Source of the DNA: Amphiura filiformis | Taxonomy: Eukaryota > Echinodermata > Ophiuroidea > Amphilepidida > Amphiuridae | Length of the DNA: 64,000 nucleotides | Assembly: GCF_039555335.1 (NCBI RefSeq) | Contig: NC_092641.1 | Location: 37,162,548 to 37,226,547 of the forward strand | Direction of reading: 5' to 3' | Shown: positions 12,114 to 23,568 of the stretch, in pieces | How positions within the stretch are numbered: the stretch's first letter is position 1 | Layout of the letters: each line of letters begins with the position of its first letter | Notes under the pieces: generated by a model | Seen by the model: only the letters and a program-made list of their open reading frames with translations | Databases searched by the model: none | What the model was told of the DNA's origin: nothing | Position numbers and translations under genes: made by a program

Positions 12114-13816
12114 GTAAACGCTATGCTGCAGTAGGAATTGGTAGGTTTTGCGAAAACACTGGTAAATTTAACGTGTTAGGTACAATAGCCATTTTCGGGT
12201 AAATGTGGCATTTTAGACAAACGACCTCTAAACCTAACCCCAACCCTAACCTCTAACCCCTAACCAGGCCCGCCTACGCAGGATTTTTTTTTTGGGGTGG
12301 GTTTTGTTTTTGAAAAAGTGGACTTTTTTCCTGGGGGGGGCGATTTGTGAAAAGTGGACTTTCATCCCAAAATGTTGACCTTTTTTGACCAAAAAAGCGT
12401 AAAAAACCTTTTTGTAATTTTTTTGGACTTTTTATAATTATACTTTTGCCAATCTGCGTACGGGCCTGCCCCTAACCCTAATTAATAGGGGTACAATATC
12501 ATTTTAGTCGCGGTGAAAGTCTTATGGCTTGCATGCGCTATCTGTATACGATTGGAGCTAGATGTCCCTTTCTGATGGAAAATTATCGCTTACCGTCCTT
12601 TTATATAGCTGTTACTTCAATTTGATCAAAATACCTTTACCGTAGGCCTATACACCGACTTACATTTTGGAAAAGAATAGAGGGGAATCTTGTACGCGTT
12701 TATGTTTAATCCCAAAAGGGCTTAAAAAATAAAAGTGTGTTAATTAAAAAAAACATATAATTATATGAGCCGTTCCTACAAAACCAGGTAAATGTAGACC
12801 TACTCTCAACCAAGAACACTCAAATTATCGCAAAACCAGGTAAATGTAGACCTACTCTCAACCAAGAACACTCAAATTATCGCAAAACCAGGTAAATGTA
12901 GACCTAGGCCCTACTCTCAACCAAGAACACTCAAATTATCGCAATTTAATAGTATGTGTGATTTTTAGAAACATTTGTTTATCTTTCAACCGACACGTCA
13001 CAAACCCGCCTTGATTGGAGACAAAACAGATCACACCACTAAATCAGGTCCAACCCTATCTGACTGAAGAAATAACAACAAGTGTTTCCAATCGCTAGCC
13101 ACATCTGGTGCATTTTAATGGAAAAAAGTTTGAAATGAAGGCTGATGTACCCATTGGTGATAGTTGTGCTCTATGGATGTTTTTCTTATCATTCAAACAA
13201 AAAAGATAAAAAATATTACAATTCTGACATTTTAGGAATTCAAGGTTTTTTGGTTCCATGCCCCAAATGACGTCACACCATAGAGGCGCTGAGCTGTAGG
13301 CTTTGGTATGGCTTACACCATGTTCAATGCGGAAATTGCGAATAATCGAGCAGCGCTACCAAAACAATGCTGGTATCATGAACTTTTGGCACAATGGTGT
13401 TTTGAATGCCCTATGACATTTTAACCATGAGAAAATGATGATTTCTTTTGTACATGTACCTTTTAACAAATAAAAGAATAGGAACTTGATTTAGTGAATC
13501 CCAAAACAGATATTTTTAAGAAGACCAGAACGTGAACACATCGAAACCAACGGCTTTCCCGTTAGTTATATGAGGGCAGTATTAAGAATAATTTTCCTAT
13601 TAATATTATTCCAGCGGTGTCCAGACATGATTATGTTCATTGGTTGAAAAGGGGAAAATAGCATACCATGAAAATAAGGGAAATTATAAACAATATGAAA
13701 ATGAAATGTATTGTAAGCTCGTCATAATGATAATTAATGATTGTCAGGAAAATTTAATAGTTTCGCCATTTCCAATTATGTTGGGAATTTTAACTTTACT
13801 AAATTTCTGTCATCAG
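12114..13816. other. Intron with telomere-like tract and a triple tandem repeat
   Basis: 12227-12270 and 12468-12480 carry degenerate cctaaccctaac strings, like an interstitial telomeric repeat. 12779-12945 holds three tandem copies of a unit of about 55-60 bp built on aaaccaggtaaatgtagacc and ending in caaattatcgc. The remainder is non-coding. Confidence 0.55.
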
Positions 13817-13869
13817 TTCCGACTTCGCCAGACTTAGATCCAGAACGGCTCTTGCCTGCATGTGATAAG
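13817..13869 (+). CDS. Exon of the unrecognised basic protein gene
   Basis: The 53-base exon lies between the acceptor catcag and the donor AAG|GTAAAA. Only one frame is open: two leading bases, then PTSPDLDPERLLPACDK, ending in phase 0. It joins the preceding exon without a stop. Confidence 0.6.
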
Positions 13870-14138
13870 GTAAAATGAAAGTAATAAAACAGAAAGTGAA
13901 AAAGAAGAAACATATTATTAGACAAATCAATCAGTTATGAAATCAAAAGAGTTTAATATACCTAAATGACGTCAAAATAAAATGCCAAAAGAGCTAGAGT
14001 TACGTGTTGCTCGTGAGTGGCATGTGCAGTTTTAAAGAAATAAGCTCAAATTCACGCAATTAATATTTTCGTTGACTGAAAAACAACGATGTTAATGCTC
14101 CCGGTTAGGCCTAATACTCTACTTAATATTTTGTGCAG

Positions 14139-14214
14139 CAAACCACACTTATGACCACATCGCATCCATTTCAATTTGTACCAAGGAGAAGAAGACTAGC
14201 GCCTCCAGTAGCTG
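14139..14214 (+). CDS. Exon of the unrecognised basic protein gene
   Basis: The acceptor ttttgtgcag opens 25 codons in phase 0, QTTLMTTSHPFQFVPRRRR followed by LAPPVA, ending with one base at the donor CTG|GTAGGA. The downstream intron carries the aatcaatcaagatatc tandem tract at about 14284-14378. Confidence 0.6.
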
Positions 14215-14536
14215 GTAGGAACTGTGATTATTTGTTTTGTTGCTACTTGTCGTTTGTTTACGTTTTGCCACTGGCAAATCTTGTCAATCAATCAATCAAG
14301 ATATCAAGCAATCAATCAAGATATCTATCAATTAATCAAGATATCAATCAATCAATCAAGATATCAATCAATCAATAAGGAAAGTGTGTGGGGTGGGTGG
14401 GGTGTGTTTGTGGGGGGGTGTATTAGATGTGTGGGGTGGGTGGTGTGGGGTGTCAGTAGGCCTATGCGAGGTGCCAACCGATCTACACTGTATTATTTGG
14501 TATGACTAAAGCAATGTAATGAATCTTTCCGTTTAG

Positions 14537-14664
14537 ATGAAAGCTACATCATAGCTGAGAATTCTCTTACTCCGAAAACAGCCGAAGTAGGTAAAAGCAG
14601 ACCTCTAGATAGAATAAGAGCCCGAAGACGACGGGTACCTACCGCACCACAGACGACACTACAG
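14537..14664 (+). CDS. Exon of the unrecognised basic protein gene
   Basis: The acceptor tttccgtttag is followed by two bases that complete Asp, then 42 codons reading ESYIIAENSLTPKTAEVGKS and continuing RPLDRIRARRRRVP to TTLQ, ending in phase 0 at CAG|GTCAGA. The Arg run makes this the most basic part of the protein. Confidence 0.65.
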
Positions 14665-15052
14665 GTCAGAGTCGGAATATTGTAATACTGCTAACTTATT
14701 CGCTATTAGAAGTAGTGTGGTGTAACAGGATTAATAACCATAGCGATGGGTTTACACTATATTTGAATGTATTGCCCTGCACTTGTCGTTACGCTCAACA
14801 ACAAAGAACGTGGATAAAAACCGGGATGCTGAGTCCATAATGTCAATTGTATGTTTCACTCACTTCTACGGCGAATTGGTTGTGGTAATAAGCTGTAATA
14901 ACACAACTTGGATAATTTTTCCGGATAATTCTGTCATTTCATTTTGTATCTTTTCTGAAATAAATCAATCCAAAATAAAGAACGATTCATACTTTAAGTT
15001 CTAAATAAAATCTTTATTTGCACCAAATGTACAACTTCTTTTTTCGTGGCAG

Positions 15053-15181
15053 GTGGCCGGGTTTGATGGTGGCGCCCCTCCGGATCCTACGCGTACGATC
15101 ACCGGGCGCAAGAAACGCATCATACCTGATATGACCAAACTCTACTCAGGAAGTCTACCCGGATGGATGACAGCCTTCTAA
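15053..15181 (+). CDS. Terminal exon of the unrecognised basic protein gene
   Basis: The acceptor tttttcgtggcag opens a phase-0 frame of 42 codons ending TAA at 15179-15181. It begins VAGFDGGAPPDPTRTITGRK and ends LPGWMTAF. A Lys/Arg cluster precedes an IIPDMTKLYSGSLPGW tail, the segment most likely to be conserved and the best query for finding relatives. Downstream, AATAAA at 15333 is a plausible polyadenylation signal. Confidence 0.7.
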   Translation: MAGFDGGAPPDPTRTITGRKKRIIPDMTKLYSGSLPGWMTAF

Positions 15182-15332
15182 GAAATATTTCTACAAAAAT
15201 CAAAAATGGGACATGCTTGGATCTTTTTCCATAACAATTAGTTTCATATTAATTGGTTTGAAATGAAACGTGCCATGATCTTGTTCACTTTTAAAGATAT
15301 ATATGGCAAGACTATTAATTTATTTAAGATTG

Positions 15333-15338
15333 AATAAA
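15333..15338 (+). promoter_or_regulatory. Polyadenylation signal AATAAA
   Basis: AATAAA lies about 150 bases after the TAA of the plus-strand gene, in AT-rich sequence, a typical 3'UTR spacing. Confidence 0.5.
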
Positions 15339-15531
15339 AAAATTATTTGTACGGAAAAATATAAATTGTATATTTTGATCATAAATTATTTCGTTGTTGC
15401 TGTTATGGCTAGTTGACTGTGTTGTTGAGTATTTCGTATTCTAATTCATTTTTATACATGAAGATTGTTACCCCGAAACAGCCTTACCGCCAAATGCCGA
15501 ATCACCCTTACGGCGCGGCACTGTTGAAACC

Positions 15532-15941
15532 CAGAGGATGATTTAAGGAAGCCCCATCATGCACCAAAAGTGTTATCACTAGAGTTTCAACTGCCACTTT
15601 ACTTTTCAAATCCCATTGAACTCTGTGCAAAAGATGTTGTTTTAGAATTGCCCGTGTGTCATTATTACTTGGTCGATTTCTGAGACGAATATACCTATTC
15701 GTCTCAGGTCGATTTCAGATCTAAAGTGATGTATGCATGAAGGATAATTCACACCTTCTGTAGATAACATAAAATGTGAAATCGACCAACTTTTTGAAGG
15801 TGTTTTTACTGTAAATATATCTGTCCAAATTCAAATTTAACCATGCACGTGTGTATGCAGTGGGCGGGCAGTGGTGTCATGTTCACTCGCACAGCTGTGC
15901 TAACCGCAAGACTTGCTGGGAAGTGCTTAAATCATCCTCTG
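15532..15941. mobile_element. 410-bp inverted-repeat element with 9-bp target duplication
   Basis: The ends CAGAGGATGATTTAAG and CTTAAATCATCCTCTG are perfect reverse complements (16 bp), flanked on both sides by GTTGAAACC (15523-15531 and 15942-15950). The 9-bp duplication points to a Mutator-type origin; if one flanking base matches by chance it could be an 8-bp hAT duplication. No transposase inside. An internal hairpin (gagacgaatatacctattcgtctc) lies near 15681-15704. Confidence 0.8.
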
Positions 15942-15950
15942 GTTGAAACC

Positions 15951-17105
15951 TGCCGAGTGATATAACCTTACGAACCATGATGATCTCGTGTAGGCTACAA
16001 TGACGCAGCTCATTAACTCCGGTTTACAATCAGGAGTCAAAATTTGACAACAAATTATGGAGGATGAGTTTTTGTACTCAACATATTGGAAGGTCATCAT
16101 TGTATGAATATGTCCTATAGATGAGCATGTTTGACAGCCAAATGCAACCTGATCATGGAGGTAGTAGAGAAGGAGAAAGCTCGCACACATTCTATTGTAC
16201 AATCATAATTGCCGCCCTTTGAGGTTTCCAGATCAACGTTTTGATTATGTAACACGATTATCACTTATAATCTTTTGTGTTGTATACATGCATGGTCGCA
16301 CACTTGTGTGCGTTATAAATATGATGAAACAGCATAAGTCATTCTAACTTGATGAAAATGATGCACATTATGCGTTACATCTCTTTTATTGGCTAGTTTA
16401 AAAGAGGGCGCAGGACGCGGTTTATTTTGAAACCTCGGGGGAGGAACAATTGTTAAAGTTTTGGGTAAACAAATAAAATCGGACCAACCCGGGCAGTACC
16501 GGGCAACACTGAGATACATCTCGTTTGATGGGAGTATAATTCAACTCATCAATGCGCAATTTATTTTAATAAGATCTTCGTATTTTTAAAACAGTGGTTA
16601 AAACAATTTTACCCGTCCTTAAAATGTGTGTGAACTGCACTATTCCATAATAAACTGTTTAGAAACATTCTGGAACAACATGTTTCAACATATTAATCGT
16701 AAAAAACATCATATATTAAATGAAATATGAATATTCAAGTTCAACAGCTAAGTAAATGTATGCGCATCCATAATACATGTTTTGCGCATACGTGATTTAC
16801 TTGTTACTAAATATGAACCCCCATGAGACGGAGTCATTCCAGAAATTATCGGCGATGATCATTAGATCAAAGGTATATCTGTCTCTATTGTGTATACAAT
16901 AGGATTCACGTAATGAGCTTAACGCGAGCTCACTCCTTCTCTACTACCTTCATGACCTGATCAAGTAGTCGGAATTAACGTGCGGTTCAACCTGATCAAG
17001 TAGTCGGAATTAACGTGCGGTTCACGCGTTGATCATAAACTGATGAGTCGCGAATATAGTTGAGTTCAGTTTCTTTCATAAAATAATGGAAAATATCGTA
17101 AACGA
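15951..17105. other. Intergenic DNA with an inverted repeat pair and a short tandem duplication
   Basis: catggaggtagtagagaagg at 16154 is matched in inverted form at 16933-16954 with related sequence continuing outward, so an 800-bp inverted-repeat element may lie here. 16957-17024 contains two tandem copies of a 34-bp unit (cctgatcaagtagtcgg...). Confidence 0.4.
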
Positions 17106-18240
17106 TAATCATACGGGCTCATACTCCTCCTGGTATTCCGACTCTCCTTAAAAAGGGGCTCATACTCTTCCTGGTATTCGGCTCTCCTTAAAAGGGGGCT
17201 CATACTCCTCCTGGTATTCCGACTCTCCTTAAAAAGGGGCTCATACTCTCTCTCTGGTATTCGGAACTCCTTAAAAGGGGGCTCATACTTTTCCTGGTAT
17301 TCGGCTCTCCTTAAAAGGGGCTCATACTCTTCCTGGTATTCGGCTCTCCTTAAAAGGGGGCTCATACTCTTCCTGGTATTCGGTTCTCCTTAAAAGGGGC
17401 TCATATACTCTTCCTGGTATTCGGCTCTCCTTAAAAGGGGCTCATACTCTTCCTAGTATTCGGCTCTCCTTAAAAGGGGCTCATACTCTTCCTGGTATTC
17501 GGCTCTCCTTAAAAGGGGGCTCATACCCTTCCTGGTATTCGGCTCTCCTTAAAGGGGCTCATACTCTTCCTGGTATTCGGCTCTCCTTAAAGGGGCTCAT
17601 ACTCTTCCTGGTATTCGGCTCTCCTTAAAAGGGGGCTCATACTCTTCCTGGTATTCGATTCTCCTTAAAGAGGGGCTCATACTCTTCCTGGTATTCGGTT
17701 CTCCTTAAAAAGGGGCTCATACTCTTCCTGGTATTCGGCTCTCCTTAAAAGGGGCTCATACCCTTCCTGGTATTCGGCTCTCCTTAAAAAGGGCTCATAC
17801 TCTTCCTGGTATTCGGCTCTCCTTAAAAGGGGCTCATACTCTTCCTGGTATTCGGTTCCCCTTAAAAAGGGGCTCATACTCTTCCTGGTATTCGGCTCTC
17901 CTTAAAAGGGGCTCATACTCTTCCTGGTATTCGGCTCTCCTTAAAAGGGGCTCATACTCTTCCTGGTATTCGGTTCTCCTTAAAATAGGGCTCATACTCT
18001 TCCTGGTATTCGGCTCTCCTTAAAAGGGGCTCATACTCTTCCTGGTATTCGGCTCTCCTAAAAGGGGCTCATACTCTTCCTGGTATTCGGCTCTCCTTAA
18101 AAGGGGGCTCATACTCTTCCTGGTATTCCGCTCCCCTTTAAAAGGGGCTCATTCTCTTCCTGGTATTCGGCTCTCCTTAAAAGGGGGCTCATACTCTTCC
18201 TGGTAGGGGGCTCATACTCGTCCTGACATTCGACTCTCCT
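17106..18240. repeat. Second 39-bp minisatellite, about 28 units
   Basis: The unit is 38-40 bp, ctcatactcttcctggtatt followed by cggctctccttaaaagggg. On the minus strand it reads as a 13-residue repeat (EYEPLLRRAEYQE) in stretches such as 17365-17066 and 17877-17677, but units vary by one base in the g/a runs, so no frame survives the array. It is unrelated in sequence to the array at 5210-9640, yet has the same unit length. Confidence 0.92.
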
Positions 18241-18299
18241 TTTTTACATTGTGTTCTCTTGTTAGTTCTGCCTTCACTCGTGATGGTTTTATATATTTT

Positions 18300-18900
18300 C
18301 AGAATGTTGGTTTGCTGTTTCATTTCCCTCCTTCTTGAGAAGCTTAAGAGCGGTTTCTGAGAGTTTGTCTTCCTTCTTTTTCACTTCCTTTCCAGTTACT
18401 TCCCTGGCACAGCTATTGCTTGTATCTGCTATGGCTCTGGATTTTCAGTAAGATCAAACTCCTTCATTTTATCTTTCAGTGGATCAAACTTGTTCTGTAG
18501 GGCTTACTGGAACTCTAGTGAATGTTAATGTCCAAGTTCAAATTGGCTGTCTTCTTGCGCATAGTTTGGCTATTTCCAGTTTCATGTTAATGCGGATCTT
18601 AGCTCTTACTAATATGTGGTCACTGCCTGTGTTGAATTTGTTGAGAACAGATACATTTGTAACAATGTGTTGTTTGTTTGAGAGGATTAACTCAATTTCA
18701 TTCTTGGTTGTGCCATTTGGACTTCGCCATGTCCACTTCGAGAGGGTTAAAGAATGTGTTCATGATTCCGATTTGAAGATCATATAAAGCTTCTCCTTTT
18801 CGTCTTACATCGCAGAGTCCAATGATGTCCCATTTTATGTTTTCTAGTTCATTATCTAGTCCGATCATCACTCAGAAGGGACCTTCCGTTGCATGTTCCT
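18300..18900 (-). pseudogene. RTE-like LINE endonuclease remnant
   Basis: Read on the minus strand, 18870-18780 gives LENIKWDIIGLCDVRRKGEA, the second conserved block of an apurinic-like (exonuclease/endonuclease/phosphatase) domain. 18745-18540 gives KWTWRSPNGTTKNEIELIL and then FNTGSDHILVRAKI, the C-terminal catalytic blocks with the SDH triad. 18360-18300 gives SETALKLLKK, the linker before RT. The middle of the domain is deleted and stops interrupt it. The minisatellite at 18240 cuts off the expected RT. This arrangement is typical of RTE-clade elements. Ancient and inactive. Confidence 0.7.
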
Positions 18901-18992
18901 ACGGTTAATTCCTTTACGGAGCCTGTCCTAACCCAGCACACTCTGCTCTCTCACCTTTCCTACCGCTCCCGTGGTTGGTGGCTTGAAAGCTG

Positions 18993-19571
18993 CTGGGACT
19001 GAAGGCCCAACTCCAATTTTTTACAAAAATGAGTTAGACCCAGCATTTTATTGCCAACAGACTGTTCTTCCTTGTGTGTGAAAGATTAGCCAAAATCCAC
19101 TCTTAATAGTCTTCCACGTACACTTAATCATGGTTTTCATGGAAGAAAGGCCTGACTCCATGGAGTTGGGCCCTTCTTCCACAAATATTGGTTAAAGAGG
19201 AATTTTGTTCATCCATGAAATCTGCTTTTCACTACAATAAACTGTCTTGTTAACATATTACATGCTTCTACTTGTGCAATTAATGGATAATTATTAAATT
19301 CATGTAGCTATTTTAACACATCTGCTTACGGAACTGGCACTTGCAGTATAGGCCCTATTAGTGGAAGAATGGCCCAACTCCAGCTCGTATTAAGACCTGT
19401 ACCGTTGCCATGGAAACATCATATATAATTTCGAATGTATGTAATATTGTATGTTCATGTATTGAAGGTCCCCTGAAGATGAAAACATTCTGTCTATAAA
19501 ATTTTTCCAAATATTAAGTTTTTTCTTAATATCTCAAAAACAGTTTTGATGGAGTTGGGCCCTTCTTCCAG
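18993..19571. mobile_element. Inverted-repeat element with internal copies of its own end
   Basis: The left end at 18993 (ctgggactgaaggcccaac...) and the right end at 19550-19571 are inverted relatives. The same core, ggagttgggcccttcttcc, also occurs inside, as an almost perfect 40-bp palindrome at 19141-19180 and inverted at 19362-19382. No coding sequence is visible. The target duplication is unclear. Confidence 0.5.
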
Positions 19572-20750
19572 TCAGTAAACGACTTTATGCAAATGAGAGT
19601 ACTCTGATGATAACTGTTGTGCGTTTTGAAAGACAAAGGTGCAAACTTGTATTTATCATAAGTAACAGTCATGCTTGAGCGGAGATAATGATAGTTGCAG
19701 GAATATATTGACTGTCCCTCGTATATGTTTATCATTATTATAATATCTTCAATAAATCTAATAAATCCAAGAACGGAGACGGAAAACGCTTTTTATATCA
19801 TACCATGCATTGTTTTATTGTAATAATATTTGTTGATAATTGCCCGGGGGGGGGGGGGCACATCAAAAAAATTTTGGTGGGTATGCTCCCCCGGAATTTT
19901 GAGGTGGTGGGTCTTTGGGAGCTGACGGCGTACCGGTAAAAGGGGGTCTTTCGGAGCTGCGAACCGGGCTGTGAACAAGTAAAATTGGGTCTTTTGGAGC
20001 TGCGAAAAGTCAAAATCAAGGGTCTTTCTTGGCTTTTTGGTTGAAAATCGCCTGAAAATCGCTTGGGACACGAGCAAGGGCGGCAAAAAGGAAGGGGCGG
20101 CGGAAGATGAAGGGGCAGCAAACAGAATTAACAAAAAATAAAGGGCGGAACTGAAGGGGCGGCCAGAATAATTATTAATGAAAAATGGCCGAAAATTATT
20201 GAAAAATAATGTAGGCCTAACTATACCTTTTTAGAGTGCCAACAGGGCTAACATGTGTAGGCGGTGTTTATATTGGGGGTGTAACACATCAAATACTTTA
20301 CAAGAAAAAAATTTGGTGGAAAGTGTTTTTGCCAGATCATCAATTTAACTTGAAGATTTGAAAAGTTTGACTCTGTTTGATTGACCTTTGACACTTTTTG
20401 CCTCATACCTCCATAACCGTAAGTCGTAGATACACATTATAAGATTGACGGATAGTTCCATACAATAATCGAAACATTTTCATGTTTGACCCATGTATTA
20501 TGGACTTATCCACTCTATTCTGGAGGTAGTACAATCGAGCCCATCCTATTTTTCCGACAGGAACATATCATCACCATGTCAGGTCAATAATAGTCTTCGT
20601 CTTGGCAGCTTTTTCACAAGCCTCAACTATTTTGATCGCTGCCACTGCGTCAATTCTCGAAATACACAATTTCTCCTTGCCTAAAAGGAAAGGAAAGAAG
20701 AAAAAACATACTCATTACTGACTGATATCGAAATTCATTTACGGAATCTA
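19572..20750. other. Intergenic DNA, no gene; G-tract region
   Basis: 19844-20160 is a purine-rich stretch with a long G run and repeated gggtctt/ggagctg motifs, probably an old repeat. 20161-20750 shows no exon. I could not locate the missing 3' exon of the minus-strand oxidoreductase here. Confidence 0.35.
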
Positions 20751-20752
20751 AG

Positions 20753-23345
20753 ATGATTGATGAAAACAAATTTATTTCTGATGTCAAGAATATAAACTGG
20801 AATGTTATTGAAAATTATGAAAATGTTGATGTTGCATGGGATGTTTGGAAATCTCTATTTGATCAAGTTTGTAATACTCATGCACCAATTCAAGACAACA
20901 AAATTAAGAGTCATAAGCCTGATTGGATAACTGATGATTTTATAATATTAAGTAAGGATAGAGATTATTATTTTAAGAAAGCTCACAAAACTAATGACCC
21001 TAGTGACTGGGAAATGGCAAAAGCACTTCGTAATAAATGTAATATTCGTAACAGATATCTTAAAAAGAAACACTGTACTGATGCCATTAATGATAATATA
21101 AATGATCCCAAAAAGTTATGGCAAGCAATTAAGAAAGTTGTTCCAAGTAAAGTCAAAGTAAATGTCACTAATATACAAAAGAATGGGTCAAGTTTAAATG
21201 CTACAGATACTGCTAATGAATTTAACACTTATTTCACATCAGCAAGTAATTTTGATGACATTAATGTAGACAAAGGTGAATCATGCTCGTCTTCTGAGGT
21301 GAATTTCAATTTCAGTACAATTACCTCCGACTTTGTTCATGAACAAATTTGTAAGTTTTCAAATGATAAAGCAACAGGTCTTGATGGTTTTCATATCAAA
21401 CTTCTCAAGTTAGCCTCTCCTATTATTTGTAAATCTATTGCTTACATTTGTAACCTCTCACTTTATTCATCAATATTTCCAACTGATTGAAAGAGAGCCA
21501 AGGTAACACCGATATACAAAGATGGCGATAAAGGTGATGTTGGCAACTATCGCCCTATATCAGTTCTACCTATCATTTCAAAAATTATTGAACGTGCAAT
21601 TCATAATCAACTTTATGACTATCTCAGTGTCAAAGGCATTCTTTCCCCAAGTCAATCAGGTTTTCGTCCTAATCATTCTTGTGCCACTACTTTACTTGAT
21701 GTTCAAGATTATATTTTGAAAAATATGAATAATCGTCGTGCTGTAGGTGCTATTTTTCTTGACTTGAAGAAAGCCTTTGACACTGTAAATCATAATCTAC
21801 TTTTAAATAGACTTTGTATGTATGATGTTAACGGATATGAACTTGAATGGTTCAAATCTTATTTGAGTAATAGAAATCAGTGTGTAAATATTAACTCGGT
21901 TCTTTCTGACTTTAAACCTGTAGACATAGGTATACCCCAAGGGTCTATCTTAGGACCACTTCTCTTCATAATTTTTGTAAATACTTTACCACAAAGTGTA
22001 TCATGTAAATCTGTGATGTATGCTGATGATACTACCCTTCTTTGTTCTTCAGAAACTGCATCCCAACTTCAAACTGATCTTGAAAATAATTTGAATAATA
22101 TTGCTGATTGGTTTCAAAAAACCACTTAACTTTGAATATCAAAAGACTAAATTTATGATATTTGGTACATGGCATGTTCTATCTAAATTTGATGATATTA
22201 AGTTATTGTGATCAAACCATTGAAAAAGTTGACCAGTTTAAATACCTTGGTGTTATATTTGATTCAAACATAACATGGTCTAACCATATCAACTATGTTT
22301 CTAAAAATATTTCTAAAAGATGTGGTGTCATAAATCGTATTAAGTATTATCTTCCAGAGTCAACTCTGACCATGCTGGCAAATGCTCTCGCACTACCCCC
22401 ATTTTGATTATTGCAGCCCTGTATGGTCAAATTGTTCTGGAGAACTTGCAAACTCTCTCCAAATCCTCCAGAACAGACTTGCAAGAATTATTTTGTCAGC
22501 TGATATTAGAACACCAACAGATGAAATGATGGATAAGTTAAATTGGATTAAGCTTGACAAAAGGTGGTATAATCATTTGTTAGTTATTGTTTTAAAATGT
22601 ATTAAACATCAAGCACCTTCCTACTTATCATCTAACCTTACATTTACACATTCGGTACATAATGTTGCAACCAGAGGCCAAATTTCTAATATGTGACTCC
22701 TCGCCACAACTGAGCCCGGATGTCGCCAGTGCCACTATTGAGATATGCTCCATCGAACTTAACAATAAACAATAGGAAAGAAAGGATTTATTGACTGTTT
22801 TATTGATTTTTCACTACATAAATGTCAAGTACTATAGACATGATATACATCATTTTAAAGCTAATTTCAAGCAGAATATTTTGGTTGAATATCTCAAAAA
22901 TGATGATTGGCGGGGTCATAATATGTGACTCCTCGCCACAACTGAGCCCGGATGTCGCCAGTGCCACTATTGAGATATGCTCCATCGAACTTAACAATAA
23001 ACAATAGGAAAGAAAGGATTTATTGACTGTTTTATTGATTTTTCACGACTTGAATGGCAAGTACTATAGACATGATATACATCATTTTAAAGCTAATTTC
23101 AAGCAGAATATTTTGGTTGAATATCTCAAAAATGATGATTGGCGACATCCGGGCTCAGTTGTGGCGAGGAGTCACATATGCTTTATCTACCAAAATGGAA
23201 CTCAAACTCTGGTAAACGTACTTTTAATGTTAGAGCTGTTAAAATATGGAATGATCTTCCATCTAACATTCGTAGTAACTATAATACAATGAGTCTCTCC
23301 ATGCTTAAGAATGCTACATTGTGCACCTCAACCAAGATAATTTAA
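20753..23345 (+). pseudogene. CR1/Jockey-like LINE reverse transcriptase, degenerate and split
   Basis: The frame opening at 20753 encodes the pre-RT region and RT motifs. It is interrupted by a TGA at 21488 just before the NYRPISVLP block, stays in the same frame through FRPNHSCATTLLD, then IFLDLKKAFDTVNH, GIPQGSILGPLLF and the catalytic YADDT, and breaks near 22127. Further frame changes occur near 22395. The C-terminal block RAVKIWNDLP lies at 23240-23275, after a 485-bp inserted MITE (22692-23176). No endonuclease domain is visible upstream, so the copy is 5'-truncated. The RT would copy its own RNA at a nicked target; this copy is dead. Confidence 0.88.
22692..23176. mobile_element. MITE inside the LINE, with a duplicated left end
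   Basis: Inverted repeats of about 36 bp, starting TGTGACTCCTCGCCACAACT, bound the element, with TA on both sides (22690-22691, 23177-23178). The left end occurs a second time at 22924, so the element is a partial head-to-tail dimer: an incomplete unit of 230 bp followed by a complete 253-bp unit. Removing it restores continuity of the LINE reading frame region, so it inserted after the LINE. Confidence 0.85.
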
Positions 23346-23512
23346 TTCATAATGTACTCATAATTATTTCATATTCAACTATGTATATTTTTCCTCATAT
23401 ACTACTATAAATATTATTTAAGTTGTATTTTAATTTGTAAATGTACGGCTCTTGCAGGGCCCCCAGGAAGATCAGTGTTTTCATTGATGGGATTACCCTG
23501 CTTAAAGAAAGT

Positions 23513-23513
23513 A

Positions 23514-23564
<51 letters not shown>

Positions 23565-23568
23565 ATAC
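23513..23568 (+). repeat. (TAAA)n tail of the LINE
   Basis: About 14 tandem taaa units follow the LINE 3'UTR. Short tandem tails are usual for CR1/Jockey-group LINEs, so this is taken as the element's 3' end. Confidence 0.75.

Noticed and set aside
17066-17877. Minus-strand Arg/Glu-rich repeat proteins
   Set aside because: They are readings of the 39-bp minisatellite; one-base unit length changes destroy the frame every few units.
19793-20134. Pro-rich minus-strand ORFs
   Set aside because: They arise from a G-tract-rich repeat and have no supporting features.
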